64,000 bases of DNA from an uncultured Bacteroidales bacterium. GTDB taxonomy: Bacteria > Bacteroidota > Bacteroidia > Bacteroidales > Bacteroidaceae. Shown one piece after another: positions 51,664-61,896 of this stretch. The notes below the pieces were generated by a model. It saw only the letters and a list, made by a program, of their open reading frames with translations. It had not been told where the DNA came from and made no database searches. The stretch covers positions 1 to 64,000 of the forward strand of contig CADBQP010000007.1 of assembly GCA_902796835.1 (NCBI GenBank), read 5' to 3'. Positions within the stretch are counted from its first letter, which is position 1; every line of letters starts with the position of its first letter. The translations under genes and the position numbers were made by a program.

Positions 51664-54615
51664 ATGATGCATATCCCCCAACTTAAAGACATTGTGCTGC
51701 GCGACACCCCATTCACCGACCTGATGAACAAGCGCATCTACAACATATTGCTCATCGCGACCAAGTATGATGCCTTCATGCTGGAAGATGACGGGCGCGT
51801 AGACGAACAGATTTTCAACGAATATACCAATCTGGGATTACGCTATCCGCCCCGCTTCACACAAGTCACTACCAAGGAAGAAGCTCTCGAGAAGTTGAAC
51901 GAACTGAACTTTGAGCTCATAATCGTGATGCCCAACATGGACAATCGTGACATCTTTGCCGACGCCAAGGAAATAAAGCAAAATTTTCCGCTCATACCGA
52001 TTGTGGTGCTTACTCCCTTTTCAAAAGAAGTTAGCAAGCGTGTGGCCCACGAAGACCTGTCTTCCATCGATTACGTGTTTTCATGGCTGGGCGACCCCGA
52101 GCTTCTTGTGGCCATTGTGAAACTTATCGAAGACAAGTGGAACGCTCCCACGGATTGCGACTCCGTGGGTGTGCAGGTCATTCTCCTGGTTGAAGACTCC
52201 ATTCGCTTCTATTCATCGGCCCTCACCCACCTTTTCAAATTTGTGCTCGAACAGAGTCTCGTCTTTGCCCAAGAGGCTCTCAACGACCACCTTCGCACGC
52301 TGCGTATGCGCGGCCGCCCAAAAGTGATGTTAGCTCGAAGCTATGAGGAAGCCGTGATGCTTTTCCATCAATATCAGGACCATATTCTCGGTATTGTGAG
52401 TGATATGAGTTTTCCAAAAGACGGAAAAAAAGATGCCTTGGCAGGCTATAAACTGGGCCAGTATGTACGTTCAATAGACCGCCACATACCGCTCATTTAT
52501 GAGTCGAGCGAAAGCAATAATGCGCAGTATGCGCAGTCGCTTGAGGCAGCCTTTATCAACAAGACTTCGAAAGCCTATCCACAAGAGCTCCGACGCGAAG
52601 TCATGGCAGGATTTGGTTTTGGTGATTTCGTCATTGTCAATCCAAAGAACGGCAATGAAATAATGCGCATACGCACCCTGAAAGATTTACAGAACAACAT
52701 TTTCGCCATACCCGACGACAGTATGCGCTACCACCTTGCCCGCAACCACTTCTCGCGCTTCTTCTTCTCGCGGGCCATGTTCCCGCCGGCTGTCATACTC
52801 AAGGGTGTTGAAGTAACCGAATATACCGACATGATGCAGGCACGTCAACTCATTTTCGACCTCATCATGAGCTATCGTCGCCTTAAAAACGAAGGTGTGG
52901 TGGCCATTTATCGACGCGACATGTTCGACCAATACAGTCACTTTGCGCGAATAGGCAGAGGTTCGCTGGGCGGCAAGGGGCGCGGCCTTGCCTTTATGGG
53001 AAGCATTGCCAAGCGCCATCCCTCGCTCAGCCAGCCAAATTTTGCAGTAGGCATTCCAACAACCGTCGTTGTGTGTACCGATATCTTCGACGAGTTTATG
53101 GAGAATAATAATCTCTATCCCGTGGCTCTCAGCAATGCCACCGATGAAGAAATACTAAAGGCATTTCTAAATGCGAGCCTGCCTCGAGAAATTCTTGACG
53201 ACCTTAGTTCATTCCTCAAGGTTGTGCACGGCCCCATTGCCGTGCGCTCATCATCTATTCTTGAAGACAGCCATTATCAACCCTTTGCTGGTGTGTATGC
53301 CACCTACATGGTTCCTTTGGCCGCAAACGAAGAAGATACACTCAATGCTCTGAGAAATGCCATCAAGGCAGTCTATGCCAGCGTGTTCTATCACGACAGC
53401 AAAACCTACCTTACCGCTACGCAAAACCTCATTGACCAGGAAAAGATGGCCGTGGTTCTGCAAGAGGTTGTGGGCTCACCTCACAACGGACGATATTATC
53501 CCCTACTCTCGGGTGTGGCGCGTTCTCTCAATTTCTATCCTATTGAAAGCCAGCGCACCGAAGATGGAATTGCTTCCGTAGCTTTGGGATTAGGAAAGTA
53601 TATTGTGGATGGCGGCAAAACGCTCCGGTTTTCGCCTGCTCAGCCCCGCCACATTCTTCAGTTGAGCAATCCCGCCACGGCATTGCGAGAAACGCAGCAA
53701 CAATTCTATGCGCTCGACCTAAAGACGCTTGAGCAAAGTTCGTTCCGCACTAACGAAGATTTCAACCTGCTCACTCTTCCGATTTCAGAAGCCGAAACAG
53801 ATGGTATGTTGCCACTCGTCGCCTCTACCTACGATGTTCAGAACGACAGATTATTACCAGGCACGAACGAGAGTGGACGAAGAGTTTTAACCTTTGCCGG
53901 CATTTTGGAATACGAAGGCTTACCGCTTGCCAAAACGCTGTCGCAAATTCTGCACATCGGGGCACAGGAAATGGGAAGACCGATAGAGATAGAGTTCGCT
54001 CTCAACAAAAATCCTCAAAATCAAATCTACACGTTCTATCTGCTGCAGATTCGTCCCATTGTGGCAGCTAAAGAGCGAGTGGACGAGGATTTGACTAAAA
54101 TAGATGCCTCCGACACGATTCTACAGTCATCGCAGGTCTTAGGAAACGGCATTATGAACGACATCTTCGACGTTGTTTACGTGAAAACTGCCGGCTACGA
54201 CGCAGCAGACAATAAGCTTATTGCTGCTGAAGTGGCCGAGATTAACGAAAAGTTGCTTCATGAAGACCGGGGCTACATACTTGTGGGTCCCGGGCGCTGG
54301 GGCAGCAGCGATCCCTGGCTTGGAATTCCTGTGAAGTGGGCACACATTAGCGGAGCTCGGGTCATTGCGGAGTGTTCGCTCGACAACTACAGAATCGATC
54401 CCAGTCAAGGCTCTCACTTCTTTCAGAATCTAACTTCGTTTGGCGCCGGGTATTTCACAGTAAACCCCTTCGCTGGCGAAAGTTTGTTCGACGAAGACTA
54501 TCTGAATGCCCACCCTGCCATTCACGAAACGGACCATGTGCGCCACGTGCGCTTTGAAAAGCCTCTTGTGGTGAAAATCGACGGAAGGCGCGCCGTGGGT
54601 GTGGTGTTGAAGTGA
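51664..54615 (+). CDS. Receiver-domain / PEP-synthase-type ATP-grasp protein
   Basis: 983-aa cytosolic protein. Residues about 26-160 look like a receiver fold without the phospho-acceptor (IIVMPNMD). Residues about 170-310 look like a fuller receiver: VILLVEDS with E177/D178, candidate acceptor D247 in IVSDMSF, and a Ser/Lys pair in IYESSESN and AFINKTS. From about 435 a PPDK/PEP-synthase N-terminal ATP-grasp domain follows, with GSLGGKGRGLAFM and AVRSSSILEDSHYQPFAGVY. I find no swivelling phosphohistidine motif and no PEP-binding barrel. The C-terminus has GPGRWGSSDPWLGIPV. It is known as an uncharacterised PEP/pyruvate-binding-domain family in Bacteroidales; activity is unknown. Confidence 0.75.
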   Translation: MMHIPQLKDIVLRDTPFTDLMNKRIYNILLIATKYDAFMLEDDGRVDEQIFNEYTNLGLRYPPRFTQVTTKEEALEKLNELNFELIIVMPNMDNRDIFADAKEIKQNFPLIPIVVLTPFSKEVSKRVAHEDLSSIDYVFSWLGDPELLVAIVKLIEDKWNAPTDCDSVGVQVILLVEDSIRFYSSALTHLFKFVLEQSLVFAQEALNDHLRTLRMRGRPKVMLARSYEEAVMLFHQYQDHILGIVSDMSFPKDGKKDALAGYKLGQYVRSIDRHIPLIYESSESNNAQYAQSLEAAFINKTSKAYPQELRREVMAGFGFGDFVIVNPKNGNEIMRIRTLKDLQNNIFAIPDDSMRYHLARNHFSRFFFSRAMFPPAVILKGVEVTEYTDMMQARQLIFDLIMSYRRLKNEGVVAIYRRDMFDQYSHFARIGRGSLGGKGRGLAFMGSIAKRHPSLSQPNFAVGIPTTVVVCTDIFDEFMENNNLYPVALSNATDEEILKAFLNASLPREILDDLSSFLKVVHGPIAVRSSSILEDSHYQPFAGVYATYMVPLAANEEDTLNALRNAIKAVYASVFYHDSKTYLTATQNLIDQEKMAVVLQEVVGSPHNGRYYPLLSGVARSLNFYPIESQRTEDGIASVALGLGKYIVDGGKTLRFSPAQPRHILQLSNPATALRETQQQFYALDLKTLEQSSFRTNEDFNLLTLPISEAETDGMLPLVASTYDVQNDRLLPGTNESGRRVLTFAGILEYEGLPLAKTLSQILHIGAQEMGRPIEIEFALNKNPQNQIYTFYLLQIRPIVAAKERVDEDLTKIDASDTILQSSQVLGNGIMNDIFDVVYVKTAGYDAADNKLIAAEVAEINEKLLHEDRGYILVGPGRWGSSDPWLGIPVKWAHISGARVIAECSLDNYRIDPSQGSHFFQNLTSFGAGYFTVNPFAGESLFDEDYLNAHPAIHETDHVRHVRFEKPLVVKIDGRRAVGVVLK

Positions 54616-54665
54616 GTTATTTTATAGCACAAGTGCTCTCATTATTCTGACCTCGCAGATGCTAA

Positions 54666-54708
54666 AAACAGCCCAAGCCAACAAATTTCACTGTTGGCTC
54701 AACTGTTT
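54666..54708. terminator. Bidirectional terminator with GTTGGCT-type arms
   Basis: AAACAG (54666-54671) pairs with CTGTTT (54703-54708), enclosing AGCCAACA (54676-54683) with TGTTGGCT (54692-54699), 8 bp. It is followed by GTCTTTTTC. It lies between convergent genes and its arms match the second repeat-unit type of array E. Confidence 0.7.
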
Positions 54709-54752
54709 GTCTTTTTCAGGCTGTGGTTTCTGAGGAACGGCGCACCCCAATT

Positions 54753-56090
<1,338 letters not shown>

Positions 56091-56172
56091 GGGTGTGCTT
56101 ATGGTTTTGTCGTGGCTAAAACGTGGGCCGACGCATCGAGGAACGATGTGCAGTGAATGGTGGGGTGAGGAT

Positions 56173-57309
56173 TCAGGGCGGCGTCTGCTTATAGACGGCC
56201 ACGGCTATGAGGGCAAAGATGATGTTGGGCGTCCAGGCTGCCAGCATGGGAGGGAAGCCGGCGTTGACGGCAAGCGAGGAGGACACGGTTTGGAAAAGTA
56301 TGTATGAAAAACTGAGGGCGAGGCCAATGCCTATGCTGGTTCCCATGCCGCCGCCCTTGCGTTTTTGGCAGGAGAGCGATGCGCCGATGATGGTCAGGAT
56401 GAAGGCTGCGAAGGTGGTGGCAAATCGCTTGTGGTATTCTACCTCGAAGATGCTGAGGTTTGAGGCACCTCGCATGCGCTGCTTTTCGATGTATTCGCGC
56501 AGCTCGGGCGATGTCATGGTTTCTTGTCGGCCCTCGGTATAGACGAAGTCGGAGGGTTCGAGGCGTATCACGCTATCGAGTTTGGCTCCGCTGGTGATTT
56601 GTTCGCGCATGCCTTTGAGGGTGCGCAGCTGATATTGGTGGAGCGTCCAGTGGTAGCGATGGTCGGAAAGGGTGTCGTAGGTGATGACCTGCGCCGTGAG
56701 TCGCGACACGACTTTCTTGTTTTGAAACTTGTCGAGCGAAAAGCCCGTGCCGGTTTTGCGGGCATTGTCGAAGTGGCGTATGTAGGCCACCACGCCGGTG
56801 TCGACTTGGAGCAGCACGTTTTCGACTACCGAGATGGGTTTTTTCTTGAAATAGGTGTTTTCGAAATTTACTTTTGCCACGTTTCCTTTGGGTATGACGT
56901 AGGCACCGAGCAGAAGGGTGAGCAGGGCGATTATGGCGGCCGAGAACATATAGGGACGCAGCAATCTTTTGTAGCTGAGCCCCGCTGCCTTCATGGCGAT
57001 GATTTCGCTATGGTCGGCAAGGTTGGACGTGAAGAAAATTACGGCTATGAAAACAAAGAGGGGACAAAAGAGATTGGTTAGGAAAGGGACGAAATTAAGA
57101 TAGTAGTCGAAGATGATGCGACGTGCCGACACGTTGGCAGCCGTGAGCTTGTCGATATGCTCATTGAAGTCGAAAATAATGGTGATTAGCACAATGATGA
57201 CAATCAAGAAGAAGTATGTGCTCATAAACTTCTTGATGATGTATCGGTCGAGACGCTTTATGTAGAAAAGGTCTCGCAGCAGGGTAATTAAGGCGGCAAA
57301 TCTGTTCAT
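56173..57309 (-). CDS. LptF/LptG-family permease (YjgP/YjgQ)
   Basis: 378-aa inner-membrane protein of the lipopolysaccharide export complex family. The N-terminus RYIIKKFMSTYFFLIVIIVL is the typical first helix, three more spans follow up to residue 120, a beta-rich periplasmic domain occupies about 140-290, and two spans close the chain (FAAFILTIIGASLSCQKRKGGG, then the helix near 335). LptG is likelier than LptF but the sequence alone does not decide. It lies 19 nt after tgt. Confidence 0.88.
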   Translation of the reverse strand: MNRFAALITLLRDLFYIKRLDRYIIKKFMSTYFFLIVIIVLITIIFDFNEHIDKLTAANVSARRIIFDYYLNFVPFLTNLFCPLFVFIAVIFFTSNLADHSEIIAMKAAGLSYKRLLRPYMFSAAIIALLTLLLGAYVIPKGNVAKVNFENTYFKKKPISVVENVLLQVDTGVVAYIRHFDNARKTGTGFSLDKFQNKKVVSRLTAQVITYDTLSDHRYHWTLHQYQLRTLKGMREQITSGAKLDSVIRLEPSDFVYTEGRQETMTSPELREYIEKQRMRGASNLSIFEVEYHKRFATTFAAFILTIIGASLSCQKRKGGGMGTSIGIGLALSFSYILFQTVSSSLAVNAGFPPMLAAWTPNIIFALIAVAVYKQTPP

Positions 57310-57328
57310 TTCGACATTTTCGTTAGCT

Positions 57329-58459
57329 TTAGAGTCTCTGCCCGAGCAGGGGCATCATTTCGGCCTTCCACTCTGCAAAGTCGCCATTGATGATATGGCT
57401 GCGGGCACGGCGCACAAGTTCGAGGTAGAAGGCGAGGTTGTGAATGCTGGCTATTTGCATGGCAAGCAGCTCTTTTGCCTTAAAAAGGTGGTGAAGATAG
57501 GCCCTTGTGTAGGTGGTGTCGACATAGCTTGTGCCTTCTTCGTCGAGAAGTTCGAAGGCAGTCCGCCACTTGGCGTTTCGCATGTTGAGAATGCCTTTCA
57601 TCGTGAAAATCATGGCATTGCGGCCGTTGCGGGTGGGCATGACGCAATCGAACATGTCGACACCGCGCGAAATGGCTTCGAGCAGATTTTGCGGAGTGCC
57701 TACCCCCATCAGGTAGCGTGGCTTGTTGGTGGGAAGGATGTTGTTGACGACGTCTATCATTTCATACATGGTTTCGGTGGGCTCGCCCACGGCAAGTCCG
57801 CCTATCGCATAGCCGTCGGCAGGGAAACTCGACACGAAGCGCGCACTCTGCTGACGCAAGTCCTTATATACGCATCCCTGCACAATGGGGAAGAGCGACT
57901 GGGTGTGGCCATAAAGAGGCTTAGTATCGTCGAAGCGCCTGAAGCAACGCTCGAGCCAACTATGTGTAAGCGCCAGACTCTTAGCGGCATAGGAATAGTC
58001 GGCAGTTCCAGGAGGACACTCATCGAAAGCCATCATAATATCGGCGCCAATAGCTCGTTCAATGTCCATCACTCTTTCGGGCGAGAAAAAGTGTTTGCTC
58101 CCGTCGATGTGCGACCGAAATTCGCAGCCATCATTGCTGAGTTTGCGTATTCCAGTGAGCGAAAACACCTGAAATCCGCCGCTGTCGGTAAGGATGGGCT
58201 TGTTCCAGCCAATAAACTTATGCAGACCGCCAGCTTCTTGCAGGATGTCGATGCCAGGACGCAGATATAAGTGGTATGTGTTGCCCAAAATGATTTGGGC
58301 GCGGATGTCGTCGCTCAACTCGTGTTGGTGGACCGCTTTCACCGTCCCTTCGGTGCCTACGGGCATGAAGATGGGCGTTTCTATGGTTCCATGGTCGGTC
58401 GACAGTAATCCGGCGCGAGCAGCTGTTTTTGTGTCAGTGTGGAGCAGATTAAACTTCAT
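57329..58459 (-). CDS. tgt: tRNA-guanine transglycosylase
   Basis: Replaces G34 with preQ1 in queuosine tRNAs. It has 376 aa. The catalytic Asp segment LTDSGGFQVFSLTG and the nucleophile segment DCVMPTRNGRN are present. The zinc site is altered: where E. coli-type enzymes have C-x-C-x2-C before the RAYLHHL segment, this one reads GTSYVDTTYTRAYL with no cysteine, although the downstream His in ASIHNLAFYL remains. I recall other Bacteroidota Tgt with the same loss. It overlaps lon by 11 nt and precedes lptG. Confidence 0.92.
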   Translation of the reverse strand: MKFNLLHTDTKTAARAGLLSTDHGTIETPIFMPVGTEGTVKAVHQHELSDDIRAQIILGNTYHLYLRPGIDILQEAGGLHKFIGWNKPILTDSGGFQVFSLTGIRKLSNDGCEFRSHIDGSKHFFSPERVMDIERAIGADIMMAFDECPPGTADYSYAAKSLALTHSWLERCFRRFDDTKPLYGHTQSLFPIVQGCVYKDLRQQSARFVSSFPADGYAIGGLAVGEPTETMYEMIDVVNNILPTNKPRYLMGVGTPQNLLEAISRGVDMFDCVMPTRNGRNAMIFTMKGILNMRNAKWRTAFELLDEEGTSYVDTTYTRAYLHHLFKAKELLAMQIASIHNLAFYLELVRRARSHIINGDFAEWKAEMMPLLGQRL

Positions 58460-60917
58460 GGCACTTCTCGTTGTCGCATTGGGGAACTACTTCGATGGCA
58501 TTGTCCACTTTTTCTTGGAGCAGGGCAAAATCGAAGACTTCGGCTACGTTTTCTACATAATGGAAGGTGAGTCCTTTTAAGTAGGATGCTTTTATTTCTT
58601 CAATGTCCTTGCGATTTTCTTCGCTCATGACGATGTCGGTGATGCCTGCACGCTTGGCTGCAAGAATTTTCTCCTTGATGCCTCCCACTGGAAGCACTTT
58701 ACCGCGCAGTGTCAGTTCGCCCGTCATTGCAATGTTGGGGCGCACTTTTCGCTGAGTGATGGCGCTCACTATGCTTGTGGCTATTGTGATGCCTGCCGAC
58801 GGACCGTCTTTTGGCGTGGCACCCTCCGGCACATGCACATGAAGGTTCCAGCCTTCGAAAATGCGTGAGTCAATTCCCAGATTGTCGGCATGGGCTTTAA
58901 CATATTCAAGAGCTATCATCGCCGATTCCTTCATCACATCGCCAAGGTTGCCAGTTAGTGTGAGTCGTGGCTGACGCGATTTGTTAAGGCTGGTTTCGAT
59001 GAAGAGTATCTCGCCTCCAACCGACGTCCATGCCAAGCCTACGACCACGCCAGCGTAGCGATTGCCGCTATATTTCTCGCGAGTAAATATGGGCTTGCCG
59101 AGTATTTCTTCTATGTCGGCCGGCAGAAGTTTTTCATACGTCAAACTCTCGTCCATAGCGCAACGATAGGCTAATTTTCTAAAGAGCTTCTGAATTTGTT
59201 TCTCAAGTTGGCGCACACCGCTCTCGCGAGTATATTTTTCGATGATGAATTCAATCGTCTTTTTGGGGAACTTCACTTTTCTTATAGCCTCATTGCCATA
59301 TGTTGACTGCTCATCGGGAATTAAATGACGGCGAGCTATTTCGCATTTTTCTTCCGTCAGGTATCCCTCAACCTCAATGAGCTCCATGCGGTCGAGCAGC
59401 GGACGCGGAATGGAGTTTAAGCTATTGGCCGTGGCTATGAAGAATACTTTAGAAAGGTCGATGTCTAAGTCAAGGTAGTTGTCGTGAAAGGCATTGTTCT
59501 GCTCGGGGTCGAGCACTTCGAGCAAGGCTGATTGCGGGTCGCCGTTATAGTTGTTCTCGCATATCTTGTCGATTTCATCGAGCACAAAAACAGGGTTTTC
59601 TGTATTGGCTTTTATGAGGCTCTTGACTATGCGCCCAGGCATTGAAGCCACATAGGTGCGACGATGTCCGCGAATTTCGGCTTCATCGTGCACACCACCA
59701 AGCGAAATCCTCACGTAAGACCTGCCAAGCGACTTGGCAATGCTTTTGCCCAGCGAGGTTTTACCTACACCCGGAGGGCCATATAAGCACAAGATTGGGG
59801 AACGGGTTTCCACTCGGAAGTGCAAATCAGCCAGATGCTCCAATATGCGTTCCTTAACGCGCTCCAGGCCATAATGGTCTTGGTCAAGTATCTTCTTGGC
59901 TCGGTGTATGTCGAGATTATCATCGGTTTCAACTCCCCAGGGCAGGCTTACAATCGTGTCAAGATAGTTCATTTGCACATTGTAGTCGGGACTCTGTGGG
60001 TGAATGTGGCTCAGCCTTTCCACCTCATGGTCGAATTGCTGGCGCACCGCTGCGGGCATCTTCTTTGCATTGGCTTTCTCAATGAGCGAAGCTACATCGT
60101 CGTTTTCGCCATTGCCAAGCTCGTTTTGAATATTCTTAATCTGTTGCTGAAGAAAGTATTCTTTTTGCTGCTTGTCTATTTCTTCGCGAGTCTGACTCTC
60201 GATGGATTCTTTTAGCTGGGCAAACTGACATTCGCGATTCAAGATGGCGATAAGACTATATGCGCGATGCTTCACATCACGGTCATCGATGAGCATACTC
60301 TTTTCGCTCAGGGGAATGGGCAAGTTGCTGCAGATAAAATTGACGAGGAATACCGGATGTGCAATGTTTTTAATGGCAAAAGTGGCTTCGTCGTGCATTT
60401 GACTGTTAAGCTTTATGTAGCGCACAGTCAAGTCGCGGCAAGCATCAGCCAGGGCAAAGAATTCCTTGTCATCGTCGCCCGGAATTATTTCGTCGAGCTG
60501 AGAAACGTAAGCACGCATAAATGGTTGCCTGCTGGTGACCTTCTCTATGGTGAAAGCGCCGCCAGCCTGCACTATTACAGTCATGGTGCCATCGGGCATG
60601 GTGAGAGTGCGTACAATCTTTGCGATTACACCCACAGGGAAAAGATCCGACAAGCCAGGTGTCTCAATGTTGGCATCGCGCTGCGCCATAATGCCCATGA
60701 ACCCATCGTTGCTCTTTACGTGCTCAATGAGTTTGAGCGAAGATGCGCGGCCCACGGAAATAGGCGACACGACTCCGGGAAAGAGCATCATGTTGCGAAG
60801 TGGCAGAATGGGGATGGAGCCTTCTATCTTATGGTCGAAAAGTTCGCGGATGTCGCCTTCGAAATCTGCTATGAGCGAAAATCCGCTTTGAGGTCGTTCG
60901 TCTGCACTATGTTGCAT
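58449..60917 (-). CDS. lon: ATP-dependent protease Lon
   Basis: AAA+ serine protease for misfolded and regulatory proteins. It has 822 aa: an N-domain (about 30-230), a coiled coil around 230-300, Walker [16 protein letters not shown], Walker [10 protein letters not shown] and the catalytic Ser-Lys dyad in [11 protein letters not shown] and [14 protein letters not shown]. It is first in lon-tgt-lptG. A minus-strand TAnnTTTG element lies at 61037-61044. Confidence 0.97.
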   Translation of the reverse strand: MQHSADERPQSGFSLIADFEGDIRELFDHKIEGSIPILPLRNMMLFPGVVSPISVGRASSLKLIEHVKSNDGFMGIMAQRDANIETPGLSDLFPVGVIAKIVRTLTMPDGTMTVIVQAGGAFTIEKVTSRQPFMRAYVSQLDEIIPGDDDKEFFALADACRDLTVRYIKLNSQMHDEATFAIKNIAHPVFLVNFICSNLPIPLSEKSMLIDDRDVKHRAYSLIAILNRECQFAQLKESIESQTREEIDKQQKEYFLQQQIKNIQNELGNGENDDVASLIEKANAKKMPAAVRQQFDHEVERLSHIHPQSPDYNVQMNYLDTIVSLPWGVETDDNLDIHRAKKILDQDHYGLERVKERILEHLADLHFRVETRSPILCLYGPPGVGKTSLGKSIAKSLGRSYVRISLGGVHDEAEIRGHRRTYVASMPGRIVKSLIKANTENPVFVLDEIDKICENNYNGDPQSALLEVLDPEQNNAFHDNYLDLDIDLSKVFFIATANSLNSIPRPLLDRMELIEVEGYLTEEKCEIARRHLIPDEQSTYGNEAIRKVKFPKKTIEFIIEKYTRESGVRQLEKQIQKLFRKLAYRCAMDESLTYEKLLPADIEEILGKPIFTREKYSGNRYAGVVVGLAWTSVGGEILFIETSLNKSRQPRLTLTGNLGDVMKESAMIALEYVKAHADNLGIDSRIFEGWNLHVHVPEGATPKDGPSAGITIATSIVSAITQRKVRPNIAMTGELTLRGKVLPVGGIKEKILAAKRAGITDIVMSEENRKDIEEIKASYLKGLTFHYVENVAEVFDFALLQEKVDNAIEVVPQCDNEKCHEV

Positions 60918-61036
60918 CGTATTTTTATTCTTATATGGTCAATGATTTAATAAGCTACGCCGCTAAGCTGCTCCCAGTGCGGCAAGCAACATATAACTCT
61001 CTGGGGGCGGAGGGCGGTGGAGCGACAAAATTTCTG

Positions 61037-61044
61037 CAAATTTA
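61037..61044 (-). promoter_or_regulatory. Possible -7 element for lon
   Basis: CAAATTTA reads TAAATTTG on the minus strand; the leader would be about 113 nt. The -33 element is not clear. Confidence 0.35.
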
Positions 61045-61066
61045 CACCTAAATCGTCGATAATGCT

Positions 61067-61074
61067 TAGTTTTG
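61067..61074 (+). promoter_or_regulatory. Possible -7 element for the methyltransferase gene
   Basis: TAGTTTTG matches TAnnTTTG and lies 25 nt before the ATG at 61099; the -33 element is weak. Confidence 0.4.
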
Positions 61075-61098
61075 TATCGAAAAAAAACTGTAGTTCGC

Positions 61099-61806
61099 AT
61101 GTTCGACTTCAAACTCTTCCGCATTGACGATTCTGCGTGCGCCCAAAAGGTGGGCACTGACAGCGTGTTGCTGGGCGCGTGGGCCAACATGGACACTGCC
61201 AAATCTATCTTGGACTTGGGATGTGGTAGTGGCTTGCTGTCGCTGATGGCTGCCCAGCGGACGAATGCAAACATTGTAGGCATTGATATTGACGACCAGG
61301 CCCTCTGTCAGGCATCGCACAATGCAAGAATGTCACCCTTTCGCGAAAGAATCAGTTTTGAGCGCTTCGATGCCAGAGACTTTCTAAATCTTCCTAGTGG
61401 CGAACTCACGCAATATGATGCCGTAATCAGTAATCCACCTTACTTTTCGGAGAGGATATTCTCCCCATCGGCCGAAAGGCACACGGCACGCAATCAGGAA
61501 AACCTCTCTTTCTCTGACTTGGCCCAAGTGTGTGCGCGCATTCTCGCTCCCGACGGATTGCTACACCTCGTTTTGCCTACCGATAAGGTGAAGCTTTTCA
61601 TTGCACAGGCTTCTCTTCAACATCTCTATTTGTCACGAAGGTGCAACGTAGTCACTTCTGCCGGCAAACCTCCCAGGCTTTCGCTACTTGAGTTTCAGCG
61701 TCGCAATATGGGGGCGGCCGAGTGGGTTGAGCTCACACTCTTCGACCAGAACGGTAGGCGCACACCGCTACACCACCAACTCACCAAAGATTTCTACCTT
61801 TGGTGA
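61099..61806 (+). CDS. TrmN6-like tRNA (adenine-N6) methyltransferase
   Basis: 235 aa from the ATG at 61099 (MFDFKLFRIDDSACAQKVGTDSV is residues 1-23 of a family-typical start, shown here only by its beginning MFDFKLFRID). The SAM-binding motif is ILDLGCGSGLLSLM, and the amino-methyltransferase motif is VISNPPYFSE, the N-P-P-Y of N6-adenine enzymes. This is the YfiC/TrmN6 group that methylates A37 of tRNA-Val. The nearby tgt is also a tRNA modification gene, though on the other strand. It converges on copA. Confidence 0.88.
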   Translation: MFDFKLFRIDDSACAQKVGTDSVLLGAWANMDTAKSILDLGCGSGLLSLMAAQRTNANIVGIDIDDQALCQASHNARMSPFRERISFERFDARDFLNLPSGELTQYDAVISNPPYFSERIFSPSAERHTARNQENLSFSDLAQVCARILAPDGLLHLVLPTDKVKLFIAQASLQHLYLSRRCNVVTSAGKPPRLSLLEFQRRNMGAAEWVELTLFDQNGRRTPLHHQLTKDFYLW

Positions 61807-61896
61807 ACAAGCTACAGCCTCCTCGCTACCAAGTTTCAGAGGTTGTACGACATTAACCAGGACAAGCAGAATATAGCTCTATCCTGATCCGTTTTC

